Source: Actinomycetes bacterium (lineage in GTDB: Bacteria; Actinomycetota; Acidimicrobiia; IMCC26256; JANYLB01). From it: 64,000 nt of DNA. The stretch covers positions 62,001-126,000 of the forward strand of contig JANYLB010000026.1 in assembly GCA_025363815.1 (NCBI GenBank), written 5' to 3'. Under the pieces are notes generated by a model. That model ran no database searches. It had not been told where the DNA came from and saw nothing but the letters and a program-made list of their open reading frames with translations. Below are positions 1 through 7,838 of this stretch, one piece after another (the stretch's first letter is position 1; every line of letters begins with the position of its first letter). A program made the position numbers and the translations under genes.

Positions 1-634
1 GGTAGTACTCCCCCTGCGCGTTCTCGGGGCTCAGGCGGCGCAGCGCCGGCGCGAGCAGCCCGCGTCGGAAGCAATAGATAGATGTGTTGACCTCTCCGAT
101 CAACAGCTCCTCTTCCGACGCGTCGCTTCTCTCGACCACTCGATCGAGGCGCCCCTTCTCGTCACGCACGACCCGACCAAAATCAGCGGTCGTCTCGTCG
201 AGCTCCGCGGTCAGCACCGTGGCCGCGGCGTCATGTTCGCGATGCACGGTCGCGAGCCTCGCCAGCACCTCAGGTCGAACGAGCGGGGCATCGCCGGGCA
301 TGACGATGATGTCGCCGTCGGTATCGGGATCGTCGGCAAACGCGGTTAGCGCGACGCTCACGGCGTCGCCGGTGCCGCGTTGCACCCGCTGCTCGACGAA
401 CTCGATCGGGAGCTCAGTCGCGACCTGCTCACGGAGGGTCTTGGTCACGCGTTCGGCTCCGTGCCCGACCACGACGACGACCCGCTCCAATGGCAACGCG
501 ACCAGAGCATCGACCACGTGCAGCAACATCGGTCTTCCGCAGAGCGGGTGAAGCACCTTGGGGGTGGTCGATCGCATCCTGGTGCCTTCTCCGGCTGCGA
601 GCACCACGGCGGTCAACGGCCGATAGCCGGTCAT
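1..634 (-). CDS. glmU: GlmU, N-terminal uridylyltransferase part, cut by the window edge
   Basis: Bifunctional GlmU makes UDP-N-acetylglucosamine for peptidoglycan; the N-terminal half is the uridylyltransferase. The 211 residues present start MTGYRPLTAVVLAAGEGTRM and carry the nucleotidyltransferase signature LAAGEGTRMRS followed by TPKVLHPLCGRP, the usual GlmU beginning. The acetyltransferase left-handed beta-helix half lies outside the window. The ATG at 632-634 is chosen because the signature begins about ten residues later, as in the family. tRNA-Gln lies upstream on the same strand, and ispE further upstream, an order common in actinobacteria. Confidence 0.93.
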   Translation of the reverse strand, partial: MTGYRPLTAVVLAAGEGTRMRSTTPKVLHPLCGRPMLLHVVDALVALPLERVVVVVGHGAERVTKTLREQVATELPIEFVEQRVQRGTGDAVSVALTAFADDPDTDGDIIVMPGDAPLVRPEVLARLATVHREHDAAATVLTAELDETTADFGRVVRDEKGRLDRVVERSDASEEELLIGEVNTSIYCFRRGLLAPALRRLSPENAQGEYY

Positions 635-724
635 CGGTCCCCAGTCATCGACGAACCCTCTCTCCCGTGTCCCGTCATCGGCGACCCGCAGCTCGGCGAC
701 CGAAAGATCGGCGGGTCCCGCCAG

Positions 725-795
725 CTCGGGGGCGAGGTTTCGAACCTCGACTTGGGACTCCAAAGGACCCCGTGCTGCCGTTACACCACCCCCGA
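725..795 (-). tRNA. tRNA-Gln (anticodon TTG)
   Basis: The minus strand folds as a cloverleaf. The acceptor stem TCGGGGG pairs with CCCCCGA, the D-stem GTGT with GCAC, the anticodon loop is CTTTGGA (anticodon TTG), and the T-arm is CGAGG-TTCGAAA-CCTCG with discriminator G. The anticodon stem GGGTC/GTCCC has one T-T mismatch. The 3' CCA is not encoded. It sits about 90 bases upstream of glmU in the same direction. Confidence 0.9.
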
Positions 796-940
796 TCTAC
801 CCGATGACGCTACCCCGCTCGCCAACGGGATCGGCAGACCTGGCCAACCGGTGTTCCCGACGGATTCACGACCGGATCCCGCTACCCGATTCCGTAGCGA
901 TGTGCATTCCTCCGTCTCTCCCGGTAGCGTCACGGCCCTC

Positions 941-1042
941 ATGGGCTCGCTGATCAAGAAGCGCCGCAAGCGAATGCGGAAGAAAAAGCACAAGAAGCTC
1001 CTCAAGAAGACGCGCTGGCAGCGTCGTCAACAGGGCCGCTGA
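941..1042 (+). CDS. 30S ribosomal protein bS22 (AURKAIP1/COX24-like)
   Basis: A 33-residue, extremely basic protein that starts MGSLIKKRRKRMRKKKHKK and ends in an Arg/Gln-rich tail. Start and pattern closely match the actinobacterial AURKAIP1/COX24-domain mini-protein seen in the mycobacterial 30S subunit as bS22 (typical start MGSVIKKRRKRMSKKKHRK). It would act as an rRNA-binding ribosomal protein near the decoding centre. It stands alone on the plus strand between tRNA-Gln and ispE. It is short enough that automated callers with a length cutoff would skip it. The ATG is the only start that gives the conserved MGS beginning. Confidence 0.88.
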   Translation: MGSLIKKRRKRMRKKKHKKLLKKTRWQRRQQGR

Positions 1043-1073
1043 CGCGCGTCGTCACGACCCGCGGCGGCTCGCG

Positions 1074-1916
1074 TCACACGCCACCTGCCATTCCGGCAAA
1101 GGCCGCGACTCCGAGCTCTCGTTCCACCCGAGCCGCCGTCGCGCGTGCGCGGTCGAGGTCTTCGATCCAGACGCAGTAGGCCGATCCGCTCCCGGCGAGG
1201 ATCGGCTCACTGGCCGCGGCCGCGTGGAACGCGCGGCGGAACTCGATCAGTCCGGGCTCGACCAGCTCGGCTGCGGACTCGAGGTCGTTGAACAGGCCCG
1301 ATGCGAGACCGGCGAGAGCTGGTGGCGCCGCTACGGCACGGGTGGCGCGGGGGCCGTCGAGCTCGTCCCATGCCCGAAAGACGGCCGGTGTCGAGGTGTG
1401 TATCCGCGGCGACGCGATCACCACTGCGGTCGACCCGACCCCGGCGATGCTCTCGACCCGCTCACCCCTGCCTCGCATCCACGCGGTGCCCCCACGGAGG
1501 CATACCGGCACATCGGAACCGAGCTCGGCCGCGATGGCCTCGGCCCGATCTGGGTCGAGGCCGAAGTGGTCACGCAGTGCTCGCAGCACCGCCGCCGCGT
1601 CCGATGACCCACCACCGAGCCCTCCACCCGCAGGGATCTGCTTCTCCAGAGTGATCGCCATCTCGAAACCCGCGGCTGCAGCGGCTCGCCAGACGAGGTT
1701 CGTCGGATCGCTCGGCACGTAGCGATCAACACCCGACACCGCGAGCGTGATGCCGTGGTCCGAGGCTGCGAGCGTGACCAGGTCGCGTGGCTCGCTTACG
1801 GTCGTGGTGAGCGCTTCGAGCTCGTGGAAACCATCGGGGCGGGTGCCGAGGACCCGGAGCGACCAGGTCAGCTTGGCCGGCGCGTAGCCCGAGACGATCG
1901 AGGGCGTTTCACTCAC
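1074..1916 (-). CDS. ispE: 4-diphosphocytidyl-2-C-methyl-D-erythritol kinase IspE
   Basis: GHMP kinase that phosphorylates CDP-methylerythritol in the non-mevalonate isoprenoid pathway. It has 280 residues. The N-terminal APAKLTWSLRV motif and the glycine-rich ATP loop PAGGGLGGGSSDAAA are both visible, as is the C-terminal LAGSGSAYCVW segment. The GTG start at 1914-1916 (VSETPSIVSGYAPAKL) is chosen because it overlaps the rsmA stop by 8 bases, so the two genes are probably co-transcribed and translationally coupled. Asn/Ser at the usual LNLxLRV position is changed to TWSLRV, a mild variation. Confidence 0.93.
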   Translation of the reverse strand: MSETPSIVSGYAPAKLTWSLRVLGTRPDGFHELEALTTTVSEPRDLVTLAASDHGITLAVSGVDRYVPSDPTNLVWRAAAAAGFEMAITLEKQIPAGGGLGGGSSDAAAVLRALRDHFGLDPDRAEAIAAELGSDVPVCLRGGTAWMRGRGERVESIAGVGSTAVVIASPRIHTSTPAVFRAWDELDGPRATRAVAAPPALAGLASGLFNDLESAAELVEPGLIEFRRAFHAAAASEPILAGSGSAYCVWIEDLDRARATAARVERELGVAAFAGMAGGV

Positions 1917-2796
1917 CCGTCGGCCCGTTCCCGACCGGGGTCGCGACCCGGGCCAGCGCTGCCCAGGCCGAGAGGTCGAGCGTCTCGGCGCGTGCCGCTG
2001 GATCGATGCCGGCGGCAACGAGCACGGCGTCGGTGCGATCGCCCAACCTGGTACGCAACACCCGCCGCAGCATCTTGCGTCGCTGTGAGAACCCGGCACG
2101 CACCAGCGAGAACAGCGCCTCGACCGACGGCACATCGACAGGCGGAGAAACGTGGCGGACCAGCTCCACGAGCGCGGAGTCGACCTTGGGCGGAGGGAGA
2201 AATACCGTCGGGGGAACGAGCCCGACCCGACGCGCCTTGGCGTAGTAGCCGACGCGGACCGACACCGAGCCGTAGTCCTTCGTTCCCGGCCCGGCCGCGA
2301 GTCGATCGCCGACCTCACGCTGGACCATGACGAGCATCCGCTCGATGGCCGGAACCTCACCGAGCATTCGCATCACGATGGGAACCGCGACGTTGTACGG
2401 GAGATTCGACACCATCACGTGGGGAGTCCCACCCAGTAGGGCGTCCAGGTCGACGGCCAACGCGTCGCCCTGCACCACTTGCACCGATGAAGCGACACCG
2501 GCACGCCCCAAGGCGTCGTCAAGGACAGGGAGAAGGTGGCGATCCAGCTCAAGCGCGGTGACGCGGGCGCCGACGCCGGCTAGCGCGACGGTGAGCGAGC
2601 CCACACCGGGGCCGATTTCGAGCACGTGGTCACCGGGGCCGACACCGGAAAGCGTGACGATTCGGCGGGCGGTGTTGGGGTCGGCGAGAAAGTGCTGGCC
2701 GAGCGCACGGCTGGGGCGCAAGCCATGCGCGCTGAGAAGGCTGCGCAGTTCTCCCGGGTTGATCGCGGTCACACCCTCCATCGTGTCACCGATCAT
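1909..2796 (-). CDS. rsmA: 16S rRNA dimethyladenosine transferase RsmA (KsgA)
   Basis: Dimethylates the two adjacent adenosines at the 3' end of 16S rRNA using S-adenosylmethionine, a late step in 30S assembly. Visible motifs are RALGQHFLADPN near the N-terminus, the SAM-binding VLEIGPGVGSLT, and the catalytic VSNLPYN (N-L-P-Y), followed by the C-terminal helical domain with FSQRRKML. Length is 295 residues from the first ATG; an internal ATG (MEGVTAINPGEL) 15 bases downstream is equally possible. It lies in the run metG-tatD-rsmA-ispE, the classical actinobacterial order, though without an rpf gene between. Confidence 0.95.
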   Translation of the reverse strand: MIGDTMEGVTAINPGELRSLLSAHGLRPSRALGQHFLADPNTARRIVTLSGVGPGDHVLEIGPGVGSLTVALAGVGARVTALELDRHLLPVLDDALGRAGVASSVQVVQGDALAVDLDALLGGTPHVMVSNLPYNVAVPIVMRMLGEVPAIERMLVMVQREVGDRLAAGPGTKDYGSVSVRVGYYAKARRVGLVPPTVFLPPPKVDSALVELVRHVSPPVDVPSVEALFSLVRAGFSQRRKMLRRVLRTRLGDRTDAVLVAAGIDPAARAETLDLSAWAALARVATPVGNGPTGE

Positions 2797-2840
2797 TGCC
2801 GAGAAAGACCCGAACCGTCTGCGCCGTTTCCGCGAGCGCG

Positions 2841-3596
2841 TTACAAACGTAACAATGTGCGCGCCACGGATCGTGTCGACTCCGCCACTGCTTCCAGATC
2901 GCGACCGGTCGCGTCGGCCAACGCCACGCCGACATCGACGACGAACGCGGGTTCGTTCTTGCGCCCGCGGTGCGGAACCGGAGCCAGGAACGGCGCATCG
3001 GTTTCCACCAGCATGCGGTCGATCGGCGTGATCGCCGCGGCGGCGCGCACGTCATCGGCGTTCTTGAACGACACAATGCCGCTGAACGAAAGATGCGCGC
3101 CCAATGCCAGCGCGCGTTCCGCTTCGATCGGCCCACCGGTGAAGCAGTGGACGATCGTGCGCGGAGGCATCACCTCCTCGCCAAGCACGCGGAACGTGTC
3201 GTCCCACGCATCGCGCGAGTGGATGACCAACGCGAGATCACGCTCGTGCGCGAGCTGGATGTGCAAGCGGAAGCTGGCAATCTGCTCGTCACGCGGACTG
3301 TGCTCATAGAAGTAGTCGAGACCAGTCTCCCCGACCGCCACGACCCGGTCGGCCGTGCTCAGCTCCACCAACCCCGGCCATTCGGCCGGTCGTGCGGCCG
3401 CATCGTGCGGATGGAGACCCACCGCGGCCCACACGTCGTCCTCACGGCCGGCGAGCTCGACGGCCGTGGCCGACGACTCGAGATCGGTGCCGACGCACAC
3501 CACACCTTCGACCCCTGCATCGCGGCTTCGCGCCAGCACCTCGTCGACAGGAACATCGAGCATCTGCAGGTGGCAGTGCGAATCGATCCAGGTCAT
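2841..3596 (-). CDS. tatD: TatD family metal-dependent deoxyribonuclease/hydrolase
   Basis: Member of the amidohydrolase-like TatD family, 251 residues, a TIM-barrel metal enzyme with 3'-5' exonuclease activity in characterised members. The N-terminal metal site WIDSHCHLQ (HxH), the GETGLDYF segment with its metal-binding Glu, the conserved VIHSRDA and the C-terminal LLVETDAP-type motif (MLVETDAPFLAP) are all present. The ATG at 3594-3596 places the HxH at residues 7-9 as in the family; upstream in-frame codons would overlap metG. It is 38 bases downstream of metG. Confidence 0.92.
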   Translation of the reverse strand: MTWIDSHCHLQMLDVPVDEVLARSRDAGVEGVVCVGTDLESSATAVELAGREDDVWAAVGLHPHDAAARPAEWPGLVELSTADRVVAVGETGLDYFYEHSPRDEQIASFRLHIQLAHERDLALVIHSRDAWDDTFRVLGEEVMPPRTIVHCFTGGPIEAERALALGAHLSFSGIVSFKNADDVRAAAAITPIDRMLVETDAPFLAPVPHRGRKNEPAFVVDVGVALADATGRDLEAVAESTRSVARTLLRL

Positions 3597-3634
3597 TTCT
3601 TCACCAGTTCCGGTCACGGTCTCGATGCCCCGGA

Positions 3635-5152
3635 TCACGTATCGATACGGGGGAAGAGCGGCGTGCCCTTGTCGAGCTTCGCTCCGGCCGCGAGACCGCC
3701 CCAATTGGCAGCATCCGGAAGCCTCTGGTCAGTCGGAGCACCGGAAAGACCGAGCCGTCTCCAGAGCTCCGCCGATGCGCGCGGAATAGCCGGTGACGCG
3801 AGGAGCGCGATGACGCGCAATGCCTCGAGACAATCGCCGATCACAGCCGCGGTCGCGGTGGCGTCGCCCGACTTGTGGAGCGCCCACGGCTTGGAGTCCT
3901 CGATGAACGCATTCGCAGCGCGGATCAGATCCCACACCGCGCCGAACGCAGACGCGAAGTCGAGTCGTTCGAACGCGGTCTGTTGCGCGCCAAAGGTAGA
4001 TGCCACCGCGTCGACCAGCGGGCCATCGGCGCGCTCATCAGGTACCACTCCATCGCAGTAGGTGACGGCCATGTTCAGCACCCGGTTCGCGAGGTTGCCG
4101 AAGTTGTTCGCGAGATCGGCGTTGTAGCGGGCGACCATCGCCTCGTAGCTGAAGTCGCCGTCAGGCCCGAAACGTTGGTCAGCCAGGAAGTGGTACCGAA
4201 AGCCGTCGACACCGAACTCGGACACGAGGTCGGCGGGGTAGATCTGTCCGGCACCCGACTTGCTCATCTTCTCGCCGCCGACCATCAGGAAGCCGTGCGC
4301 GAACACATGCTTCGGTGGCGCTTCCCCGGCGCTCATCAGCATCGCAGGCCAGTACACCGCGTGCTGACGCAGTATGTCCTTGCCCACCAGGTGGTAGTCG
4401 GCCGGCCAGAACCGGTCGAACCGGGCCCGGTCGTTGCCGTAGCCAATGGCGGTGCAGTAGTTGACCAACGCGTCGAACCAGACGTAGGCCACGTGGTTCG
4501 TGTCCCACGGGAGCGGGACACCCCACGAGATCGACGTCCGACTGATCGAGAAATCACGCAGACCCTGCTTGATGATCCCGAGCACCTCACTGCGCTTCCC
4601 CGCCGGCTCGATGGCTTCGGGATGTTCGGTGTAATGCGCGAGGAGGCGATCCTCGAAACGAGACAGCTTGAAGAAGTAGTTCTCCTCGGTCACCCGTTCG
4701 ACCGGGGTCCCGTGGATCGGGCAGTTCCCACCGACAAGGTCGTCTTCGGCGTAATACAACTCGCAACCAACGCAGTAGAGACCCTCGTAGGTACCGAGCT
4801 CGATGTCGCCGGCGTCGTACACCCTCTGGAGGAACTCGCCCACGGCCCGGGAGTGGCGGGGTTCGGTCGTGCGGATGAAGTCATCGTTGCTGATGTCGAG
4901 CAGTGCCCACGTCTCGGCGAAGCGCGCGCTCATGCAGTCGGCCCACTCCAGGGGCGTCACCCCGTTCGCCTCGGCCGCACGCTGGATCTTGAGGCCGTGC
5001 TCGTCGGTCCCGGTGAGGAACATGACGTCGTCGCCCCAGAGGCGTCGCCATCGAGCCAGGGCATCGGCAGCAACAGTCGTGTAGGCGTGTCCGATGTGCG
5101 GCACGTCGTTCACGTAGTAGATCGGCGTCGTCACGTAGAAAGGGCGGGTCAC
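3635..5152 (-). CDS. metG: Methionyl-tRNA synthetase
   Basis: Charges tRNA-Met. It has 505 residues, of the short form without a C-terminal tRNA-binding (EMAP) domain. Class I signatures are present: HIGH at about residues 19-22 (VPHIGHAYTT) and KMSKS (GGEKMSKSGAGQ). The zinc-binding knuckle has the CVGC...NCPIH arrangement (three Cys and a His), as in the Thermus-type enzyme, and not four Cys. It heads the metG-tatD-rsmA-ispE run and is divergent from the AbrB-like gene, with only 58 bases between them, so the two promoters must overlap or abut. Confidence 0.96.
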   Translation of the reverse strand: MTRPFYVTTPIYYVNDVPHIGHAYTTVAADALARWRRLWGDDVMFLTGTDEHGLKIQRAAEANGVTPLEWADCMSARFAETWALLDISNDDFIRTTEPRHSRAVGEFLQRVYDAGDIELGTYEGLYCVGCELYYAEDDLVGGNCPIHGTPVERVTEENYFFKLSRFEDRLLAHYTEHPEAIEPAGKRSEVLGIIKQGLRDFSISRTSISWGVPLPWDTNHVAYVWFDALVNYCTAIGYGNDRARFDRFWPADYHLVGKDILRQHAVYWPAMLMSAGEAPPKHVFAHGFLMVGGEKMSKSGAGQIYPADLVSEFGVDGFRYHFLADQRFGPDGDFSYEAMVARYNADLANNFGNLANRVLNMAVTYCDGVVPDERADGPLVDAVASTFGAQQTAFERLDFASAFGAVWDLIRAANAFIEDSKPWALHKSGDATATAAVIGDCLEALRVIALLASPAIPRASAELWRRLGLSGAPTDQRLPDAANWGGLAAGAKLDKGTPLFPRIDT

Positions 5153-5210
5153 GCCGCTCTACGATACCGACCGGGCCGGGCTACCGACGCGGAGTTGATG
5201 GCCGATCAAG

Positions 5211-5459
5211 ATGAGCACTTCAGGAGTGACCCGAAAAGTCGACCAACTCGGACGGGTCGTGCTTCCCGTCGAGATCCGACGAAACCTGGGCTTGCGGGAG
5301 GGCGACCAGGTGGAGATCGCTGTCGAGGGAAGCCGCATACTGCTGACGAAGGTCGAGACCCGGTGCATCTTTTGCGGCACGGGCACCGATCTGCGGGAAT
5401 TCGCGGCGAAGCGCGTCTGCAACGGGTGCGTCGGGAGACTCACGAGTTTCGCAGAGTGA
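5211..5459 (+). CDS. AbrB/SpoVT-type DNA-binding protein with a C-terminal zinc knuckle
   Basis: An 82-residue protein with a swapped-hairpin AbrB DNA-binding domain at residues 5-48 (VTRKVDQLGRVVLPVEIRR, then a short EGDQVEIAVEG strand pair). The C-terminal tail has two Cys pairs, CIFCG and VCNGC, which would form a small zinc ribbon. Similar tails occur in clostridial-type AbrB regulators. It is probably a homodimeric transition-state type regulator; its targets are unknown. It is divergent from metG and its last 20 bases overlap the end of rsmI convergently. The ATG at 5211 gives the family-typical short leader before the beta strands. Confidence 0.85.
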   Translation: MSTSGVTRKVDQLGRVVLPVEIRRNLGLREGDQVEIAVEGSRILLTKVETRCIFCGTGTDLREFAAKRVCNGCVGRLTSFAE

Positions 5460-6309
5460 GCGCGACCTCATAGGCGCGCCGACGGGCAACACCGAGCTCA
5501 GCGGCGACCGCGGTCGCCGCGTCTCGTGCCGAGGCGCCACTCTCCAGCGCGTCACGGACCGCGTCGACGACAGTGTCGTCGCTCACCGAACCAGCCGGTG
5601 CTCCGCCCAGCACGATGACATGCTCGCCCCTGGCCGGATGGTGGGCGGCGAGGGTGGCCGCCTCCGCGAGCGTCCCGCGATAGGCCTCCTCGAAGAGCTT
5701 GGTGAGCTCTCGGACGACAGCGACAGGTCTCTCGGGCCCGCACGCCTCGACCAGATCGGCAAGGGTGGCCGCGACACGACGCGGTGATTCGTAGAGCACC
5801 GCGGTCCGGGGTTCCGACCCGAGCGCGGCTAGGCGGGTGCGCCGATCGGCGCCCTTGCGGGGCAGGAACCCGTCGAACACGAACCGCTCGGTGGGAAGCC
5901 CGGAAAGCACCAAGGCAACGGTGAGCGCGGTCGGGCCGGGAACGACCTCCACGCAGAGGTCCGCACGCAGACATGCCCGCACGAGCTCGGCCCCGGGGTC
6001 GCTTATCCCGGGCATTCCGGCGTCGGTGACATACGCGACCCGCTTCCCGTCCGCGATCTCGTCCACTATGTGCACGGCACGCTCGGTCTCGTTGTGGGCA
6101 TGCACCGACCGCAGCCGATTTCCAGCCGGAACGTCGATGGCCGACAGCAACGCCCGGGTCCGTCGAGTGTCTTCACACGCGATCACGTCGGCGTCACGGA
6201 GCGCGTCGCGGGCGCGGGGGCCAAGATCACCTAGATTTCCGATCGGGGTACCGACCAGCACGAGCGCGCCGCGTCCGACGAGATCAGGGTCGGGATCGGA
6301 CGCTGTCAC
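5440..6309 (-). CDS. rsmI: 16S rRNA (cytidine-1402-2'-O)-methyltransferase RsmI
   Basis: Tetrapyrrole-methylase-fold enzyme that 2'-O-methylates C1402 of 16S rRNA. The N-terminal LVGTPIGNLGDL, the CEDTRRTRALL motif, the DAGMPGISDPG loop and VVPGPTALT are all characteristic. It has 289 residues from the GTG at 6307-6309, which overlaps the DUF192 stop as GTGA, so the two genes are probably co-expressed. The C-terminal 60 residues (SASARDAATAVAAELGVARRRAYE) form the helical tail seen in the family. Confidence 0.93.
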   Translation of the reverse strand: MTASDPDPDLVGRGALVLVGTPIGNLGDLGPRARDALRDADVIACEDTRRTRALLSAIDVPAGNRLRSVHAHNETERAVHIVDEIADGKRVAYVTDAGMPGISDPGAELVRACLRADLCVEVVPGPTALTVALVLSGLPTERFVFDGFLPRKGADRRTRLAALGSEPRTAVLYESPRRVAATLADLVEACGPERPVAVVRELTKLFEEAYRGTLAEAATLAAHHPARGEHVIVLGGAPAGSVSDDTVVDAVRDALESGASARDAATAVAAELGVARRRAYEVALTLRNS

Positions 6310-6635
6310 AACTCGATCTCGATGATGTCGCCCTCGTGCAATGCCCATCGCTCGAACGCGCCGGCCTCGGCTTCGATCACGAATCGAGCCCGGAACACCA
6401 CGGGGGCGAGGCGCCAGGGCGGTAACGAACAGACCCGCAGAACGACACCGTCACCGTCACAGAAGGCGATGTCGATCGGGAAGCGCATACCGAACGTGTG
6501 GACGTGCCGGCACGGTGCCAGCACGAGCGCGCCCTCCACGCCGTCGCGTCCGAGCAGCCCCCTACGCCGCTCCCGACCCGAGCGCGCGACCTCGGCCGCT
6601 GCCAGCACATCAGCCGCTCGTACGAGCCAGGGCAT
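6306..6635 (-). CDS. DUF192 family protein
   Basis: A 109-residue single-domain DUF192 protein. The family-typical segments are RRRGLLGRDGV, a histidine-containing VHTFGMRFPIDIAFCD and the closing ALHEGDIIEIEL. No signal peptide is visible, unlike the secreted members. Biochemical function is unknown for the family. It lies 21 bases downstream of the YchF-like gene and overlaps rsmI by four bases, suggesting a ychF-DUF192-rsmI operon. Confidence 0.87.
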   Translation of the reverse strand: MPWLVRAADVLAAAEVARSGRERRRGLLGRDGVEGALVLAPCRHVHTFGMRFPIDIAFCDGDGVVLRVCSLPPWRLAPVVFRARFVIEAEAGAFERWALHEGDIIEIEL

Positions 6636-6656
6636 AGCGCGCCTCCGCAGACCGGA

Positions 6657-7679
6657 TCACACGTTGAAGCGGATCTCGACGACGTCGCCGTCGGCGACCT
6701 CGTAGTCCTTGCCCTCGACCCGCAGCTTGCCCAGCTCCTTTGCCTTCACCCAGGAGCCGATGTCGAGAAGCTCCTGCCAGCCGACGACCTCGGCGCGGAT
6801 GAACCCACGTTGGAGGTCGGAGTGAATGACTCCGGCGCACTCGGGCGCGCGGGCGCCGGCGCGAAAGGTCCACGCACGACTCTCCTTGTCGCCAGTGGTT
6901 AGGAACGTACGACGACCGAGCATGTGGTGAGCGGCCCGAGCGAGACGCGGCACCACGCTCTCGCTCACCCCTAGGTCGGCGAGCAACTCGACTCGATCCG
7001 TTCCGATGGCCGCGACGACGTCGGGGTCGCCCTCGATCTCGATGCACACCGCGAGCGCGTCGTCGCCGAAGGGCGCGGCCAGAGCATCGAGTTCGTCGAG
7101 CCGGTCGACCGGCACGTTCACGACCACCAACACCGGCTTGTTCGTGAGCATGAAGACCGGCCCGAGCAGGGCGCGGTCGTCGGCATCGAGCTCGGAGCGG
7201 TAGATCGGCACGCCGTCGCCCAGCGAAGCCTCGGCCCGTTCGAGCGCGGCGATCTCGGAGGCAAGGGTCTTGTCGCCCTTCGATGCCCGCCGTTGCTTGT
7301 AGAGCCGTTGCTCGACGGAGGCCAGGTCGGCGAGCACAAGCTCGAATTCGAGCGAGGCGAGATCGTCGGCGGGATCGATGCCGTCGCCGGCCCGGACCAC
7401 GAAGAGCACCGCATCGCAATCGCGAAGCGACCCGAGAAGCCTGCTCCCGAGCCCCTTGCCGGCCTCGGCCGACAGTGCGGGGAGCCAATCGATCTCGAAG
7501 GTCGCGTGGACCACCTTCTTCGACTCCGACATCTCGGCTAGCCGGTCGAGGCGATCGTCGGGGAGGCTGCACTGGCCCATAACCCGTTCCGAGGCGCCGA
7601 TCGCGTCGAGGCCGGTGAGGGCTGCGAACAGCAATTCGTGCTGAGAACCGGCGAGACCGACGAGGCCGAGATGCTCCAC
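6657..7679 (-). CDS. YchF-like protein with degenerate nucleotide-binding motifs
   Basis: A 340-residue protein with the overall plan of the YchF/OLA1 family: N-terminal G-domain, helical coiled-coil insert (ADLASVEQRLYKQRRASKGD), the NKP segment (TNKPVLVVVN) and a C-terminal TGS-like domain ending DGDVVEIRFNV. The Walker A loop, normally GLPNVGKST, reads GLAGSQHEL and lacks the Lys and Ser/Thr that bind phosphate. The G3 region, normally DIAGLV, reads EIDWLP. It is therefore probably a pseudo-ATPase. The G2-like C-terminal features remain intact, so it is unlikely to be a decayed pseudogene. It is divergent from the bL37 gene. Confidence 0.85.
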   Translation of the reverse strand: MEHLGLVGLAGSQHELLFAALTGLDAIGASERVMGQCSLPDDRLDRLAEMSESKKVVHATFEIDWLPALSAEAGKGLGSRLLGSLRDCDAVLFVVRAGDGIDPADDLASLEFELVLADLASVEQRLYKQRRASKGDKTLASEIAALERAEASLGDGVPIYRSELDADDRALLGPVFMLTNKPVLVVVNVPVDRLDELDALAAPFGDDALAVCIEIEGDPDVVAAIGTDRVELLADLGVSESVVPRLARAAHHMLGRRTFLTTGDKESRAWTFRAGARAPECAGVIHSDLQRGFIRAEVVGWQELLDIGSWVKAKELGKLRVEGKDYEVADGDVVEIRFNV

Positions 7680-7733
7680 GAGGGTGCAGGCTATTAGCCT
7701 GAGCGCCCTGATCCCGGTCCGAGAGAGGCTCTA

Positions 7734-7820
7734 GTGAGCAAGAAGACGAAGAAGCGCCGCCTGCGGTCGCGCCGCAAGAAGGCAAATCACGGCAAGCGAC
7801 CCAACGTCGGACGGCGCTGA
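7734..7820 (+). CDS. 50S ribosomal protein bL37
   Basis: A 28-residue basic protein starting at GTG 7734 with KKTKKRRLRSRRKK followed by ANHGKRPN. The second half matches the hallmark of bL37, the small protein first seen in mycobacterial 50S subunits (basic stretch, then ANHGKRPN). The ending VGRR is longer than in mycobacteria. The gene lies 54 bases from the divergent ychF-like gene and ends 18 bases before the convergent membrane-protein gene. It was recognised from family pattern alone; no structure or search supports it here. Confidence 0.78.
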   Translation: MSKKTKKRRLRSRRKKANHGKRPNVGRR

Positions 7821-7838
7821 TCGGGGCGTGGATGCGCG

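Noticed and set aside
3875-5473. Long plus-strand open frame opposite metG
   Set aside because: It is the antisense of metG, which has full class I synthetase motifs; the frame is Arg/Val/Glu-rich with no domain, as expected for high-GC antisense.
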